Below, one piece after another: positions 27,054 to 36,366 of a DNA stretch of 61,337 nucleotides. The notes under the pieces were generated by a model. The model was not told where the DNA came from and searched no databases. It saw nothing but the letters and a program-made list of their open reading frames with translations. The stretch's first letter is position 1, and every line of letters starts with the position of its first letter. The stretch spans positions 46 through 61,382 of the forward strand of contig OMPR01000005.1 in assembly GCA_900313015.1 (NCBI GenBank), in the 5' to 3' direction. This DNA is from Rhodobacteraceae bacterium EL53. Lineage in GTDB: Bacteria > Pseudomonadota > Alphaproteobacteria > Rhodobacterales > Rhodobacteraceae. Position numbers and translations under genes: made by a program.

Positions 27054-27980
27054 CTACGCGTCTGATTGGGAGAAAAGCCGCTTGAACGCGCCATATTGAC
27101 TGAGCGCGACACCGAGCAAAATCAGGATCAGAGCCCAAAGCAATGACGGGGGCAGGGGTTCGTTCAAAACCAACCACCCAAAGAAGACCGACCACAGTGG
27201 AACCTGATAATTGGTCAAGCTCATGAATGTTGGGCCGGCCCTGCGCACCACCATGACACGCAGCAAAAATGCGCCTGCTGTGGGCACCAGCCCTAGCAGG
27301 GCGAGTGCTAGAAATGTACGCGAATCCACGGCGGGGGGCGGGCCTTCGACACGAAGGGCACAGATCAAGGCGATGGGCGTTCCAATCGCCAAAGTGATTG
27401 CGGTCAAGCCGGTTGAGTCCACGGTAGGGAGCTTGCGTAACAAAACGCTGGATATGGCATAACACCCTGCAGCCCCCAGAACAGCCAAGCGGCCAAAGGT
27501 TTCATTTGCTGAAGCAGAGCTTTCAAAAGCCTGCCCGCCGATCAGAATGACGACTCCGGCGAACCCGATGACAAATCCTGCAACCTTGCGCCAGCTGAGC
27601 TGTTCGCCGGGAACCATGAAATGGGCAAGCGGAAGAACCATCAGAGCAACAGACGCCATGGACACCCCCGTGAAGCCACTGGTGACGAATTGCTGGCCCC
27701 AACTGATCAACAAAAAAGGGAGGGCAGTGCTGATCACGCCGATAACAAGCGTCAGGCCTACGGTTGCAGGGGTGGGGCGTTCTGCAAACAGGGTCCCACC
27801 ACGAACTTGCCAGATCAGCCCAACCAATGCAGTCGCAAATACAACGCGCGCTGTCGCCAGCCAAAAGGGTGTGATCCCTTCAAGGGCGATTTCAATGACC
27901 AGAAACGTCGCCCCCCAGATCACCCCAAGGGCAGCGACCATAATCCAATCTCGGCGGGAAATTTCGGGGGGTTGTATCAT
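27054..27980 (-). CDS. DMT-superfamily (EamA) transporter
   Basis: The 308-residue protein has ten predicted membrane helices in two EamA repeats, each opening with a WGATF-like or LGAAGCYAISSVLLRK-like segment. It probably exports amino acids or other small metabolites; the substrate is not readable from sequence. It ends 11 bases from the folP stop in convergent orientation. Unlike the copy at the left edge of the window, this one is complete. Confidence 0.88.
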   Translation of the reverse strand: MIQPPEISRRDWIMVAALGVIWGATFLVIEIALEGITPFWLATARVVFATALVGLIWQVRGGTLFAERPTPATVGLTLVIGVISTALPFLLISWGQQFVTSGFTGVSMASVALMVLPLAHFMVPGEQLSWRKVAGFVIGFAGVVILIGGQAFESSASANETFGRLAVLGAAGCYAISSVLLRKLPTVDSTGLTAITLAIGTPIALICALRVEGPPPAVDSRTFLALALLGLVPTAGAFLLRVMVVRRAGPTFMSLTNYQVPLWSVFFGWLVLNEPLPPSLLWALILILLGVALSQYGAFKRLFSQSDA

Positions 27981-28048
27981 AGCGCGACTTGACCCCGGAC
28001 CAAAGCCGGCGTCAAGCGCGGAAACCTATGACTGGTCTATCTTAGGCA

Positions 28049-29200
28049 TTAAGTGCAGGCGTCGCGGACCATCTTTTGGAATTCAGCCAACATGACCTCT
28101 CCGCCCAACCCTTCGGCCAAGGCGGCGACTGAATAATCCGGGGACCGCAGAGAACGCTGCATCTTTTCGCACACCCAGACATCTTCGGTCTGGAAATCCC
28201 CTGTTTCGAGGGCGGGCTGCGTCCAGTTCTTGGATTCGATCAGACCGCTTTCGGGATCGTATCCCGGTGTCCCTTTGAGCGGCTCTTTGTAGCTCCACCA
28301 ACTTTTGGGGGACCATGTGCGCGAACGCATGATCATTGTGTCGCCATCTATTGGTTCGATTGTTGAGACAGTCAGCGACCAAGGCGACGGCACGATCAGC
28401 GTGGTTGGGAACATCATGTAAACACCCCCATAACCAAGATCTTTGGCCCCCTTAAACGTGGGCATTCCACCTCCTTTTGCCTGTTTCTCAACAAACACTG
28501 GGATGCGGTTTTTGATGCCGTTGCGTTCTGTCGAATACCAGACCATATGTTCGCCGTGTTGGTCCCAGACATTCAGTCCCGTTTTGGGTCCGCCCAGCGT
28601 GTTCTCGTGCAGGTAGGCCAGGTGATACCCATCAATCGCGTTCTCAAAAAAGACCTTCCAGTTGCATTTGATCCGATAGACGAACTCTTCGCTGCGCTCC
28701 AATTTCTCTGAGATGATATCGTGAGGAAAAGGTGCAGCATCAAGCGGAGAGATCCACTCATCAAAACGAGCATTTGGGTTTGGGTTGGCAAAGACCATGC
28801 CCTTCCAACAACCAATGGCCGCATTGTGCAGATTCAGAGACTTGCGGTCCAGATCAGGGAAGCATTCAGACCGGTCAGGCACTCCACGCAGGCGACCGTC
28901 TAGGCCAAAGGTCCAGCGGTGATAAGGGCAAACTAGCGTTTTACCAGCGTTGCCTTTGCCTTCGAGTAGCTCAGTACCCCTGTGGCGGCAGATATTTTTG
29001 AAGGCGTTCAGATTGCCTTCAACGTCTTGAACAACCGCAATGGGCTGCACGCCGATACGCGCGGTGACATAATCCCCTGCCTGGCCAAAATCGCTGTCAA
29101 AAGCCACTAGTTGCCACGAGTTAGCGAAGAGGGTTTCCTGTTCACGTTGGAACCATTCGTCTGAATAATATGCCTCTTTGGGCAAAATTTGCGCTGGCAT
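28049..29200 (-). CDS. Rieske-type aromatic ring-hydroxylating oxygenase, alpha subunit
   Basis: The 383-residue protein has an N-terminal Rieske [2Fe-2S] domain with CRHRG at about residue 71 and CPYHRW at about 91. The catalytic domain has the iron-binding segment ENAIDGYHLAYLHENTL around residue 188, giving the two histidines of the mononuclear iron site. It would oxygenate a small substrate using electrons from a separate reductase, which is not adjacent. The closest families include ring hydroxylases and quaternary-amine oxygenases, so carnitine- or betaine-type substrates are as possible as aromatic ones. It begins after an unrelated terminator and seems to be a single-gene unit. Confidence 0.85.
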   Translation of the reverse strand: MPAQILPKEAYYSDEWFQREQETLFANSWQLVAFDSDFGQAGDYVTARIGVQPIAVVQDVEGNLNAFKNICRHRGTELLEGKGNAGKTLVCPYHRWTFGLDGRLRGVPDRSECFPDLDRKSLNLHNAAIGCWKGMVFANPNPNARFDEWISPLDAAPFPHDIISEKLERSEEFVYRIKCNWKVFFENAIDGYHLAYLHENTLGGPKTGLNVWDQHGEHMVWYSTERNGIKNRIPVFVEKQAKGGGMPTFKGAKDLGYGGVYMMFPTTLIVPSPWSLTVSTIEPIDGDTMIMRSRTWSPKSWWSYKEPLKGTPGYDPESGLIESKNWTQPALETGDFQTEDVWVCEKMQRSLRSPDYSVAALAEGLGGEVMLAEFQKMVRDACT

Positions 29201-29297
29201 GGGTATCCTTTCCTAGCTTGACCTTCAATTAACGATCAAATGTGACAAATTAAAGGGTGGCTGGGAATTTAAGATAATAAGGGGATACCACAAAAAA

Positions 29298-29321
29298 GGC
29301 CCCCGGTCGAAACCGAGGGCC
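29298..29321 (-). terminator. Rho-independent terminator of ilvC
   Basis: Reading the minus strand, GGCCCTCGG and CCGGGGGCC pair over nine positions with one G-T, a six-base loop and a run of six T. It lies 24 bases beyond the ilvC stop. Confidence 0.9.
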
Positions 29322-29344
29322 AAAAGCTGTCAACTTGTGAGTGC

Positions 29345-30481
<1,137 letters not shown>

Positions 30482-30500
30482 TCAGGTTCGTGTAAATTTC

Positions 30501-30956
30501 ATGCTTGATGACATTGATCGACGCATTCTACGGCACTATCAGGCCGATCCCAGCCTGAGCACGTCCGATCTGGCGGAACGCTGTCGGATCACGTCTGGGG
30601 TTTGCTGGCGTCGGATAGAAAAGATGCAGTCCACTGGGGTGATCCTTGCACAAGAGGCGGTGATAGACTGGGGGGCGATGGGTTATGCGGTCGAGGTGTC
30701 CTTGAGGGTGACGTTAGACAAGACACAGGCGCGTGCCTTTGATGAATTTACGGCTGCTGCGCGGCTTGTACCCGAAGTGATCGAAATCCAAACATTTCTG
30801 GGTCGTGTCGATGTGCGCCTTTCCGTGATCGCACGGGACATGCGCCATTATCAGGAAATTTATCGCGACCGTATTCTGACTTTGCCTCACATCGCAGACA
30901 TCGAAGCCTTGATGCACATAGCGCGCGTCAAAAGTAGCGAGGGATTGCCCGTATGA
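30501..30956 (+). CDS. Lrp/AsnC-family regulator (first of a tandem pair)
   Basis: The 151-residue protein has an N-terminal winged helix-turn-helix (DDIDRRILRHYQADPSLSTSDLAERCRITSG) and a RAM/ligand-binding domain that ends with RDRILTLPHIADIEALM. The end of the gene (ATGA) overlaps the next regulator. It is divergent from ilvC and probably controls it, itself or both. The helix-turn-helix has a cysteine-containing CRITSGVCWRR recognition segment, unlike its neighbour. Confidence 0.88.
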   Translation: MLDDIDRRILRHYQADPSLSTSDLAERCRITSGVCWRRIEKMQSTGVILAQEAVIDWGAMGYAVEVSLRVTLDKTQARAFDEFTAAARLVPEVIEIQTFLGRVDVRLSVIARDMRHYQEIYRDRILTLPHIADIEALMHIARVKSSEGLPV

Positions 30957-31426
30957 TCGATTTGGATGATCTAGACCGGAAATTGCTGTTCGCTTTGGCG
31001 AAAGACGCCACACAAAGCGCCGGAGCATTAGGGCGGCGGTTTGGGCTTTCGCAGCCTGCAACGTGGAGACGGATCAAACGTTTACAGGATGCAGGGATCA
31101 TCAAGGGGCACCGTCTGCGACTGAATGCCGAGGCTCTGGGCTTTGGCGTGACTGTTTTTCTGGGCGTTAAATTGGCTCGCAAAGGGCATATTAGCCTTGA
31201 TGATTTCGAACGAGCGGTGAGTGCGATCCCAGAGGTGCAGACGGTGGAGCATGTTTTGGGTCTGTATGATTACCGGCTCCGGGTGGTGGCACGGGATTTG
31301 CCTGACTTTGAACGCGTTTTGCGCCGTCGCATCATGACCTTACCGGGGGCCGGCGATGTCGAAGCGAACGTTTTGCTCAGCGAAGAGCGTTTGCCCGGAC
31401 CTTTGGGCGTCTCTCTGGGGGACTAA
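30953..31426 (+). CDS. Lrp/AsnC-family regulator (second of a tandem pair)
   Basis: The 157-residue protein has the same two-domain plan as the gene before it: DDLDRKLLFALAKDATQSAGALGRRFGLSQPATWRRIKRL, then a RAM domain with VEHVLGLYDYRLRVVARDL and LPGAGDVEANVLLSEERLP. Its start codon overlaps the stop of the first regulator by four bases, so the two are made together and may form mixed oligomers; this is inferred from the coupling only. Confidence 0.88.
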   Translation: MIDLDDLDRKLLFALAKDATQSAGALGRRFGLSQPATWRRIKRLQDAGIIKGHRLRLNAEALGFGVTVFLGVKLARKGHISLDDFERAVSAIPEVQTVEHVLGLYDYRLRVVARDLPDFERVLRRRIMTLPGAGDVEANVLLSEERLPGPLGVSLGD

Positions 31427-31540
31427 AGTTTCCGATGTGTGTCGCAAATGAGCAGTGCAAGTCTTAGAACGATCCGAGTAGGCTTTGCGTGAACCCCGAT
31501 CCCTCGTTAGATCAGGAGGGAAATTTTTGGAGAGAACGTG

Positions 31541-32668
31541 ATGGCTGCTTTGCTCGATACCGTTGACCCTGAAGGTCTAGAAGAATTCTCGGTGGTGTTC
31601 ACCGACCGCTCACTGAACCATATGTCCGCTGCGTTTCAGCAGGTGATGCGCGATATTTCGGGGATGTTGCGTGAGGTGTATAACGCCCATGCTGTTGCTG
31701 TGATCCCGGGCGGTGGCACCTACGGGATGGAGGCGGTCGCCCGGCAGTTCGCGCGTGGTGCAGACGTATTAGTGGTGCGCAACGGGTGGTTTTCCTATCG
31801 TTGGAGCCAAATCTTTGAAGTTGGCGGATTGGCGGCGTCCTCAACCGTGATGAAGGCGCGTCAGTCTGGCAATGTGGATGCATCCCCTTTTGCACCCGCG
31901 CCAATTGACGAAGTTGTTGCGGCGATCCGCGAAAACAAACCTGATGTAGTCTTTGCCCCTCATGTGGAAACGGCTGCAGGGGTGATTTTGCCAGATGACT
32001 ATGTGACCGCCATGGCTGCAGCCGCGCACGAAGTTGGCGCGCTGATGGTTTTGGATTGCATTGCCTCGGGTTGTGCGTGGGTTGATATGCAGGCGACAGG
32101 CGTTGACGTGTTGATTTCGGCCCCGCAAAAAGGCTGGAGTGCCTCACCCTGTGCTGGTTTGGTGATGATGTCCGAACGGGCTGAGGCGCGTTTGGAAGAA
32201 ACGACCTCAGACAGTTTTGCCATAGACCTGAAAAAATGGCGCCAAATCATGCAAGCCTTCGAAGGTGGCGGGCATGCCTATCATGCCACCATGCCGACTG
32301 ACGCGCTGCGCGATTTTCGCGATACCATGTTGGAAACAAAAGACTACGGTTTTGACAAGCTGCGCGATGCACAGTGGGCTTTGGGCAATGGCGTGCGTGC
32401 TATGCTGGCTGAAAATGGGATCACATCGGTTGCAGCAGACGGATTTGGCGCACCGGGTGTCGTGGTGAGCTATACATCGGACCCGGAGGTCCAAAATGGT
32501 AAGAAGTTTGCGGCTCTGGGAATGCAGATCGCGGCGGGTGTGCCGTTACAGTGTGATGAGCCTGTGGGATTCAGCACCTTCCGGCTGGGCCTGTTTGGTC
32601 TCGACAAGCTGTATGATGTAGATGGCACAATCGCGCGTTTGCGTCGTGTCTTGGATCAGGTTCTCTGA
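31541..32668 (+). CDS. PLP-dependent aminotransferase, class V (alanine-glyoxylate type)
   Basis: The 375-residue protein belongs to the class-V fold-type-I aminotransferases. The cofactor lysine is K197 in LISAPQKGWSASPC, with the cofactor aspartate in LMVLDCIASG. I prefer the ATG at 31541 over the GTG directly before it. The N-terminal region has IPGGGTYGMEAVARQF, the cofactor-phosphate segment. Likely reactions are alanine-glyoxylate or serine-pyruvate transamination; the true amino donor cannot be told. Its last 13 bases overlap the 3' end of the convergent M50 gene. Confidence 0.82.
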   Translation: MAALLDTVDPEGLEEFSVVFTDRSLNHMSAAFQQVMRDISGMLREVYNAHAVAVIPGGGTYGMEAVARQFARGADVLVVRNGWFSYRWSQIFEVGGLAASSTVMKARQSGNVDASPFAPAPIDEVVAAIRENKPDVVFAPHVETAAGVILPDDYVTAMAAAAHEVGALMVLDCIASGCAWVDMQATGVDVLISAPQKGWSASPCAGLVMMSERAEARLEETTSDSFAIDLKKWRQIMQAFEGGGHAYHATMPTDALRDFRDTMLETKDYGFDKLRDAQWALGNGVRAMLAENGITSVAADGFGAPGVVVSYTSDPEVQNGKKFAALGMQIAAGVPLQCDEPVGFSTFRLGLFGLDKLYDVDGTIARLRRVLDQVL

Positions 32669-33351
32669 TCATGCTTTTGGTCGGGGCGGAAATTACTGTC
32701 CGCCCCAAGGCCATACCGTAAACTTAGGCCTATAACGATTAGGCTAAGCGCTAACCAGCTGCCGCCCCAAAGCAGAGTTGAACCGCCAAATTCTTCGGCG
32801 AGCATGCGTGCATCAGATTGCAGAAATGACCGTCGGATGGTGTCGTCGAAAATATCATATGGTACATAGATCATACTGGCGAGGCCGATCACACGCAGGA
32901 ACAAGTCGTTGAGATCACGCGGTAGATACTTTGCCGAGGCCATCATGCCTGCTCCAGTTATCAACCCGAACCCAAGTGCAAACCCGTCGCGGACATACAA
33001 GCCAGTCGCCGCGAGAATGAGCGCGCCCAGTCCGGCGAAAACCACCCGGTCCAAATGAGTTCGAACCGCGACGATCAGCAAGGTGGCCCCAATCAGCAGC
33101 GAACCTAAATACCCAGCACTCAAAGTAATAAACCGACTACCGCCACGCCCAATGACTGCGCCACCTTCCTGTGGCACAATGGTCAGGCTTTCCACAGTGC
33201 CACCCGTTAACAATAGGGCGGCAGCGTGTGAGAGCTCATGTAAAAAAACGATCAATATTTTTAACGGCAAAACCACTGGGGTTTGCCATAGCGCGAACAA
33301 CAGCGCAGTCAGCGCAAGTAGTTGCCAGTGTCCGCGGATAAGGCCATGCAT
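32656..33351 (-). CDS. M50-type membrane metalloprotease
   Basis: The 231-residue protein has about five to six membrane helices. The zinc motif HELSH (residues 38-42) lies in an early helix as in M50B proteases, followed by the usual small hydrophobic GYLGSLLIGATLL helix. The third zinc ligand is not certain. Site-2-type proteases cut membrane-bound regulators; the target here is unknown. The start lies two bases from the stop of ubiH upstream, so the two are one transcript. Confidence 0.75.
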   Translation of the reverse strand: MHGLIRGHWQLLALTALLFALWQTPVVLPLKILIVFLHELSHAAALLLTGGTVESLTIVPQEGGAVIGRGGSRFITLSAGYLGSLLIGATLLIVAVRTHLDRVVFAGLGALILAATGLYVRDGFALGFGLITGAGMMASAKYLPRDLNDLFLRVIGLASMIYVPYDIFDDTIRRSFLQSDARMLAEEFGGSTLLWGGSWLALSLIVIGLSLRYGLGADSNFRPDQKHDQRT

Positions 33352-33353
33352 GC

Positions 33354-34550
33354 TCAGCGCACGCCCAATCCCATTTGCATCAATGTCTTGCGAACAGGAG
33401 CCATCGAATAGAGCGCATTCAAACCTGCGGCACGCATATCGCGCAGTGGGCGCGCCTCAACCATCGAAGCTCGGTTCAATAGTTCGATCCCTTTGACGCG
33501 CAGTTCGATGTCACGGATGCGGGCTTTGTGATAGGTATCCAGCATCTCTTGATCGCCCAGACCCTCGGCGCGCGCGGTGGCCAGATCCAGTAAGCAGCGC
33601 AAATCACCAAGCGACATGTTTAACCCTTGGGCACCGATCGGGGGGACCACATGCGCGGCTTCAGCCATTAAGGCGATACGTTCCCCTGACAAACGATCCG
33701 CGGATTGGCTGATGATAGGCCAGATGGTGCGGCGTGAGGCGAGCTTTAGCGGGCCGAACAATCCGCAAGATCTTTCGGTCATTGCAGCCTCAAATTCAGC
33801 CGGATCAAGCTTGGACAGCTCAACCGCTTTGGGACCGCGTTCCATCCAGACAATGGCGGATGACGGCGACCCTTGCCAATCGGGCAGGGGGACCAGCGTA
33901 AAGGGGCCTCCGGATCGGTGGATTTCGGTCGACACATTTTGATGGGCGATGGGATGGGTGACTGCAAAGGCCAACGCCTTTTGACCATACCGGGTGGTGT
34001 GGACGTTGATCCCGGCCGCATCGCGCATTGGGGAGCTTCGCCCGTCGGCTGCAAGTACCAGTTTGCACCGAACACGTGTGCCATCGCTTAACCCGACACG
34101 TGCCTCGGCCTGACGTGTAAAGAGTGTGCTTGTACCGGTTCCGGGTCGAAAATCGACATTGGGAAGGTCAGCCAAGCACGCTACTATTTCACGCCTTAGC
34201 AGCCAGTTTGGCAGGTTCCATCCAAAGGGTAGATCTGACAGATCAGCCGCGTTGAAATCACGCACGATCCGCGGTTCTGGTAATTCGCCCCCCGCGTCCA
34301 CAATGCGCATGATCTGCAACGGCGCGGCATGATCACTCAGTCGCGCCCACAAGCCGCACTGTTCCAACAGCATTTGTGCCGGTTGCAGAAATGCAGTGGT
34401 GCGCATGTCCGACCCTTCGACGTCCCGTTCAGTCACGGGCGGCGTCGGATCAACACAAATCACGTCAAACCCAGCTGCACCAAACGCAGCTGCCGCAGTC
34501 AATCCGGCGATACCTCCGCCGGAGATCAGGATGTCGCAAGACTCGGTCAT
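33354..34550 (-). CDS. ubiH: UbiH/COQ6-type FAD-dependent monooxygenase
   Basis: The 398-residue flavoprotein has the dinucleotide motif ISGGGIAGLTAAAAFGAAGFDVICVD at the N-terminus, the LVLAADGRSS segment, and the second FAD motif GERIALMAEAAHVVPPIGAQGLNMSLGD. These match hydroxylases of the ubiquinone pathway. The start is taken at MTESCD (34550), with AGGGAAAG before it. It could hydroxylate C1, C5 or C6 of the ring; the exact position is not assignable. The M50 gene follows by two bases. Confidence 0.87.
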   Translation of the reverse strand: MTESCDILISGGGIAGLTAAAAFGAAGFDVICVDPTPPVTERDVEGSDMRTTAFLQPAQMLLEQCGLWARLSDHAAPLQIMRIVDAGGELPEPRIVRDFNAADLSDLPFGWNLPNWLLRREIVACLADLPNVDFRPGTGTSTLFTRQAEARVGLSDGTRVRCKLVLAADGRSSPMRDAAGINVHTTRYGQKALAFAVTHPIAHQNVSTEIHRSGGPFTLVPLPDWQGSPSSAIVWMERGPKAVELSKLDPAEFEAAMTERSCGLFGPLKLASRRTIWPIISQSADRLSGERIALMAEAAHVVPPIGAQGLNMSLGDLRCLLDLATARAEGLGDQEMLDTYHKARIRDIELRVKGIELLNRASMVEARPLRDMRAAGLNALYSMAPVRKTLMQMGLGVR

Positions 34551-34623
34551 GAGCTTTCCCTTCTTTCTGGGCTGCAATCTAGGCCGATACGGACACCAAG
34601 GCCAAGCGGCATCCTGTCCTGCT

Positions 34624-34875
34624 TTATTTTCCGCGTGAAATCAGAATGAGGATCAAGAACATGACGGGGACAAACAGGACCGCCGGCAAATAAAATCCGG
34701 GTAACCCGAACAGCAAAGTGGAACATCCCCACATGCAAACAACTGCGGCAATTGCGAAAAACCAGATGTCCGCGCCACCTTCGGCCATTTCTTTGGCCAT
34801 CCAGCCAAACAGTGGAATAGCAAAGACCAAACGGTTCAGTAGCGGTGGGCGGATGGGGAAATCTGTGGCAGCCAT
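34624..34875 (-). CDS. Small membrane protein, unknown function
   Basis: The 83-residue protein has three hydrophobic stretches (about residues 13-25, 35-53 and 60-80) and ends in RGK. No known motif is present. It lies between ubiH and the HAD gene on the same strand, with spacing of 74 and 84 bases. I regard it as real because the frame is fully open, begins with a plausible ATG, and has typical membrane-protein composition. Confidence 0.65.
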   Translation of the reverse strand: MAATDFPIRPPLLNRLVFAIPLFGWMAKEMAEGGADIWFFAIAAVVCMWGCSTLLFGLPGFYLPAVLFVPVMFLILILISRGK

Positions 34876-34959
34876 TGGAGCCTCTTGGTTGAGAAGTATA
34901 AGCTGCAGGTAGGTGTAAAAAGATGCATTGATCAGGTGTATTTTCGTCGCAGGTCGTGA

Positions 34960-35604
34960 TCAGGACAGCTGCGCCAGAAACCGGGTTAAATCATCTGTGT
35001 GATGTTCGATATGGTCGGCCTTGTGTGGGTCTGGAGCGACGTGAACGGTCCGCATTCCCATATCGTGGGGGGCCGCCAGATTGCGGGGGTCGTCTTCGAA
35101 CATAGCAGCTGTTGTCGGGATGACATCTGCCTTGGCGAAAACCATTTCAAAGGCCTTTTTTTCGGGCTTGGGATGATAGTCCGCATGTTCGACGCCATAA
35201 ACTGCATCAAACAAACCGCTCAAACCACGGGCAGAGAGAACACGTTCGGCATAGGGTGCAGAGCCGTTGGTATAAACGATGCGTTGGCCGGGCAGGGCGC
35301 GGATGTGCGCTGCCAATGCAGCGTCGGGTTCCATGTGGCTCATGTCAACCGCATGCACAGCATCGAGGTAAGGAACCGGATCGAGATCATGTTCACGCAT
35401 CAGGCCGGCCAGGGTTGTCCCGTATTCACGCCAGTAGTGCGATCTTAGGTGATCGGCCTCTACTTGTGACACACCCAAGGTGGTCATCACATAATCTGTC
35501 ATCTTGACCTCGATCTGATCGAACAGGCGCATGTGCGGCGGATACAGGGTATTGTCCAAATCGAATACCCAGTGAGAAACATGAGAGAAAGCATCTTTGA
35601 CCAT
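34960..35604 (-). CDS. HAD-superfamily pyrimidine 5'-nucleotidase
   Basis: The 214-residue protein has HAD motif I as VFDLDNTLYPPHMRLFDQI, motif II as RIVYTNGSAPYAERVL, a motif III lysine in YHPKPEKKAFEMVF, and motif IV acids in AAMFEDDPRNLAAPHDMGM. This is the SDT1/PhnX-like class that dephosphorylates pyrimidine or related nucleotides. Confidence 0.87.
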   Translation of the reverse strand: MVKDAFSHVSHWVFDLDNTLYPPHMRLFDQIEVKMTDYVMTTLGVSQVEADHLRSHYWREYGTTLAGLMREHDLDPVPYLDAVHAVDMSHMEPDAALAAHIRALPGQRIVYTNGSAPYAERVLSARGLSGLFDAVYGVEHADYHPKPEKKAFEMVFAKADVIPTTAAMFEDDPRNLAAPHDMGMRTVHVAPDPHKADHIEHHTDDLTRFLAQLS

Positions 35605-35703
35605 CCCAGTGATCTAGGCCAAAGCTGTGTTTGGATCAATGGCAAGGCTTGATTGAAGTCATCGCACAGGGATAGACAGGTTCGAATAGGGAGCGCAGAT
35701 CAA

Positions 35704-36354
35704 ATGAGCCAGAGCCGACATCCGCAGAAAGATGCTTATCACCTGATCCTCGATGCGATTGACGTTGGGGTCTATAAACCGGGGGATCGGCTTGTTGAAA
35801 GTGATCTGGCCGAGCGCTTTGGTGTGTCTCGAACTCCGATTCGTGAAGCGCTACAACGTCTTGAAACACAGTCGTTGTTGGAACGAGACGGGCGATCCCT
35901 TATCGTCGCGTCGCTTACGCATAACCAGATGTCCGAGTTGTATGCGGTACGACGGGCGCTCGAAGGGTTGGCAGCGCGCCTAGCTGCGCGCCATGCTACC
36001 GAAGAAGAGATCAAGGTTCTCTACGATATGGTCGAAAGAGATGATGCCTTGATCGATGATCCCAAAGCTTTGAGTCGTGCAAACCGCCGGTTTCATGAAC
36101 AGATCCATTTGGCATCACACAACCGATACCTTGTACAACAATTGGATCTTGTTCATCGAACCATGGCGTTGATGGCGACGACCTCTTTGGCAGCAGAAGG
36201 GCGTGGCGAAATCGCACAGAGTGAACACAAAGGCATCGTGCAGGCGATCGAAGCGCGGGATGAAGAAGGCGCAGAGGCGGCGTTGCAAGAACACATATCG
36301 ATTGCCTTCATGACGCGGCTTAAACTGGATGCTGGCGAACGCGAACGAAAATAG
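35704..36354 (+). CDS. GntR-family regulator, FCD subgroup
   Basis: The 216-residue protein has an N-terminal winged helix (YHLILDAIDVGVYKPGDRLVESDLAERFGVSRTPIREALQRLE) and an FCD helical effector domain starting near residue 90, with conserved Asp and His residues (FHEQIHLASHN) that bind a metal ion in this subgroup. The start is the ATG at 35704, with AGGGA before it; an upstream in-frame ATG adds 17 residues that do not fit the family. The target is unknown; neighbouring genes are the divergent HAD gene and the convergent glycosyltransferase. Confidence 0.87.
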   Translation: MSQSRHPQKDAYHLILDAIDVGVYKPGDRLVESDLAERFGVSRTPIREALQRLETQSLLERDGRSLIVASLTHNQMSELYAVRRALEGLAARLAARHATEEEIKVLYDMVERDDALIDDPKALSRANRRFHEQIHLASHNRYLVQQLDLVHRTMALMATTSLAAEGRGEIAQSEHKGIVQAIEARDEEGAEAALQEHISIAFMTRLKLDAGERERK

Positions 36355-36366
36355 CGCCGCTCGCGG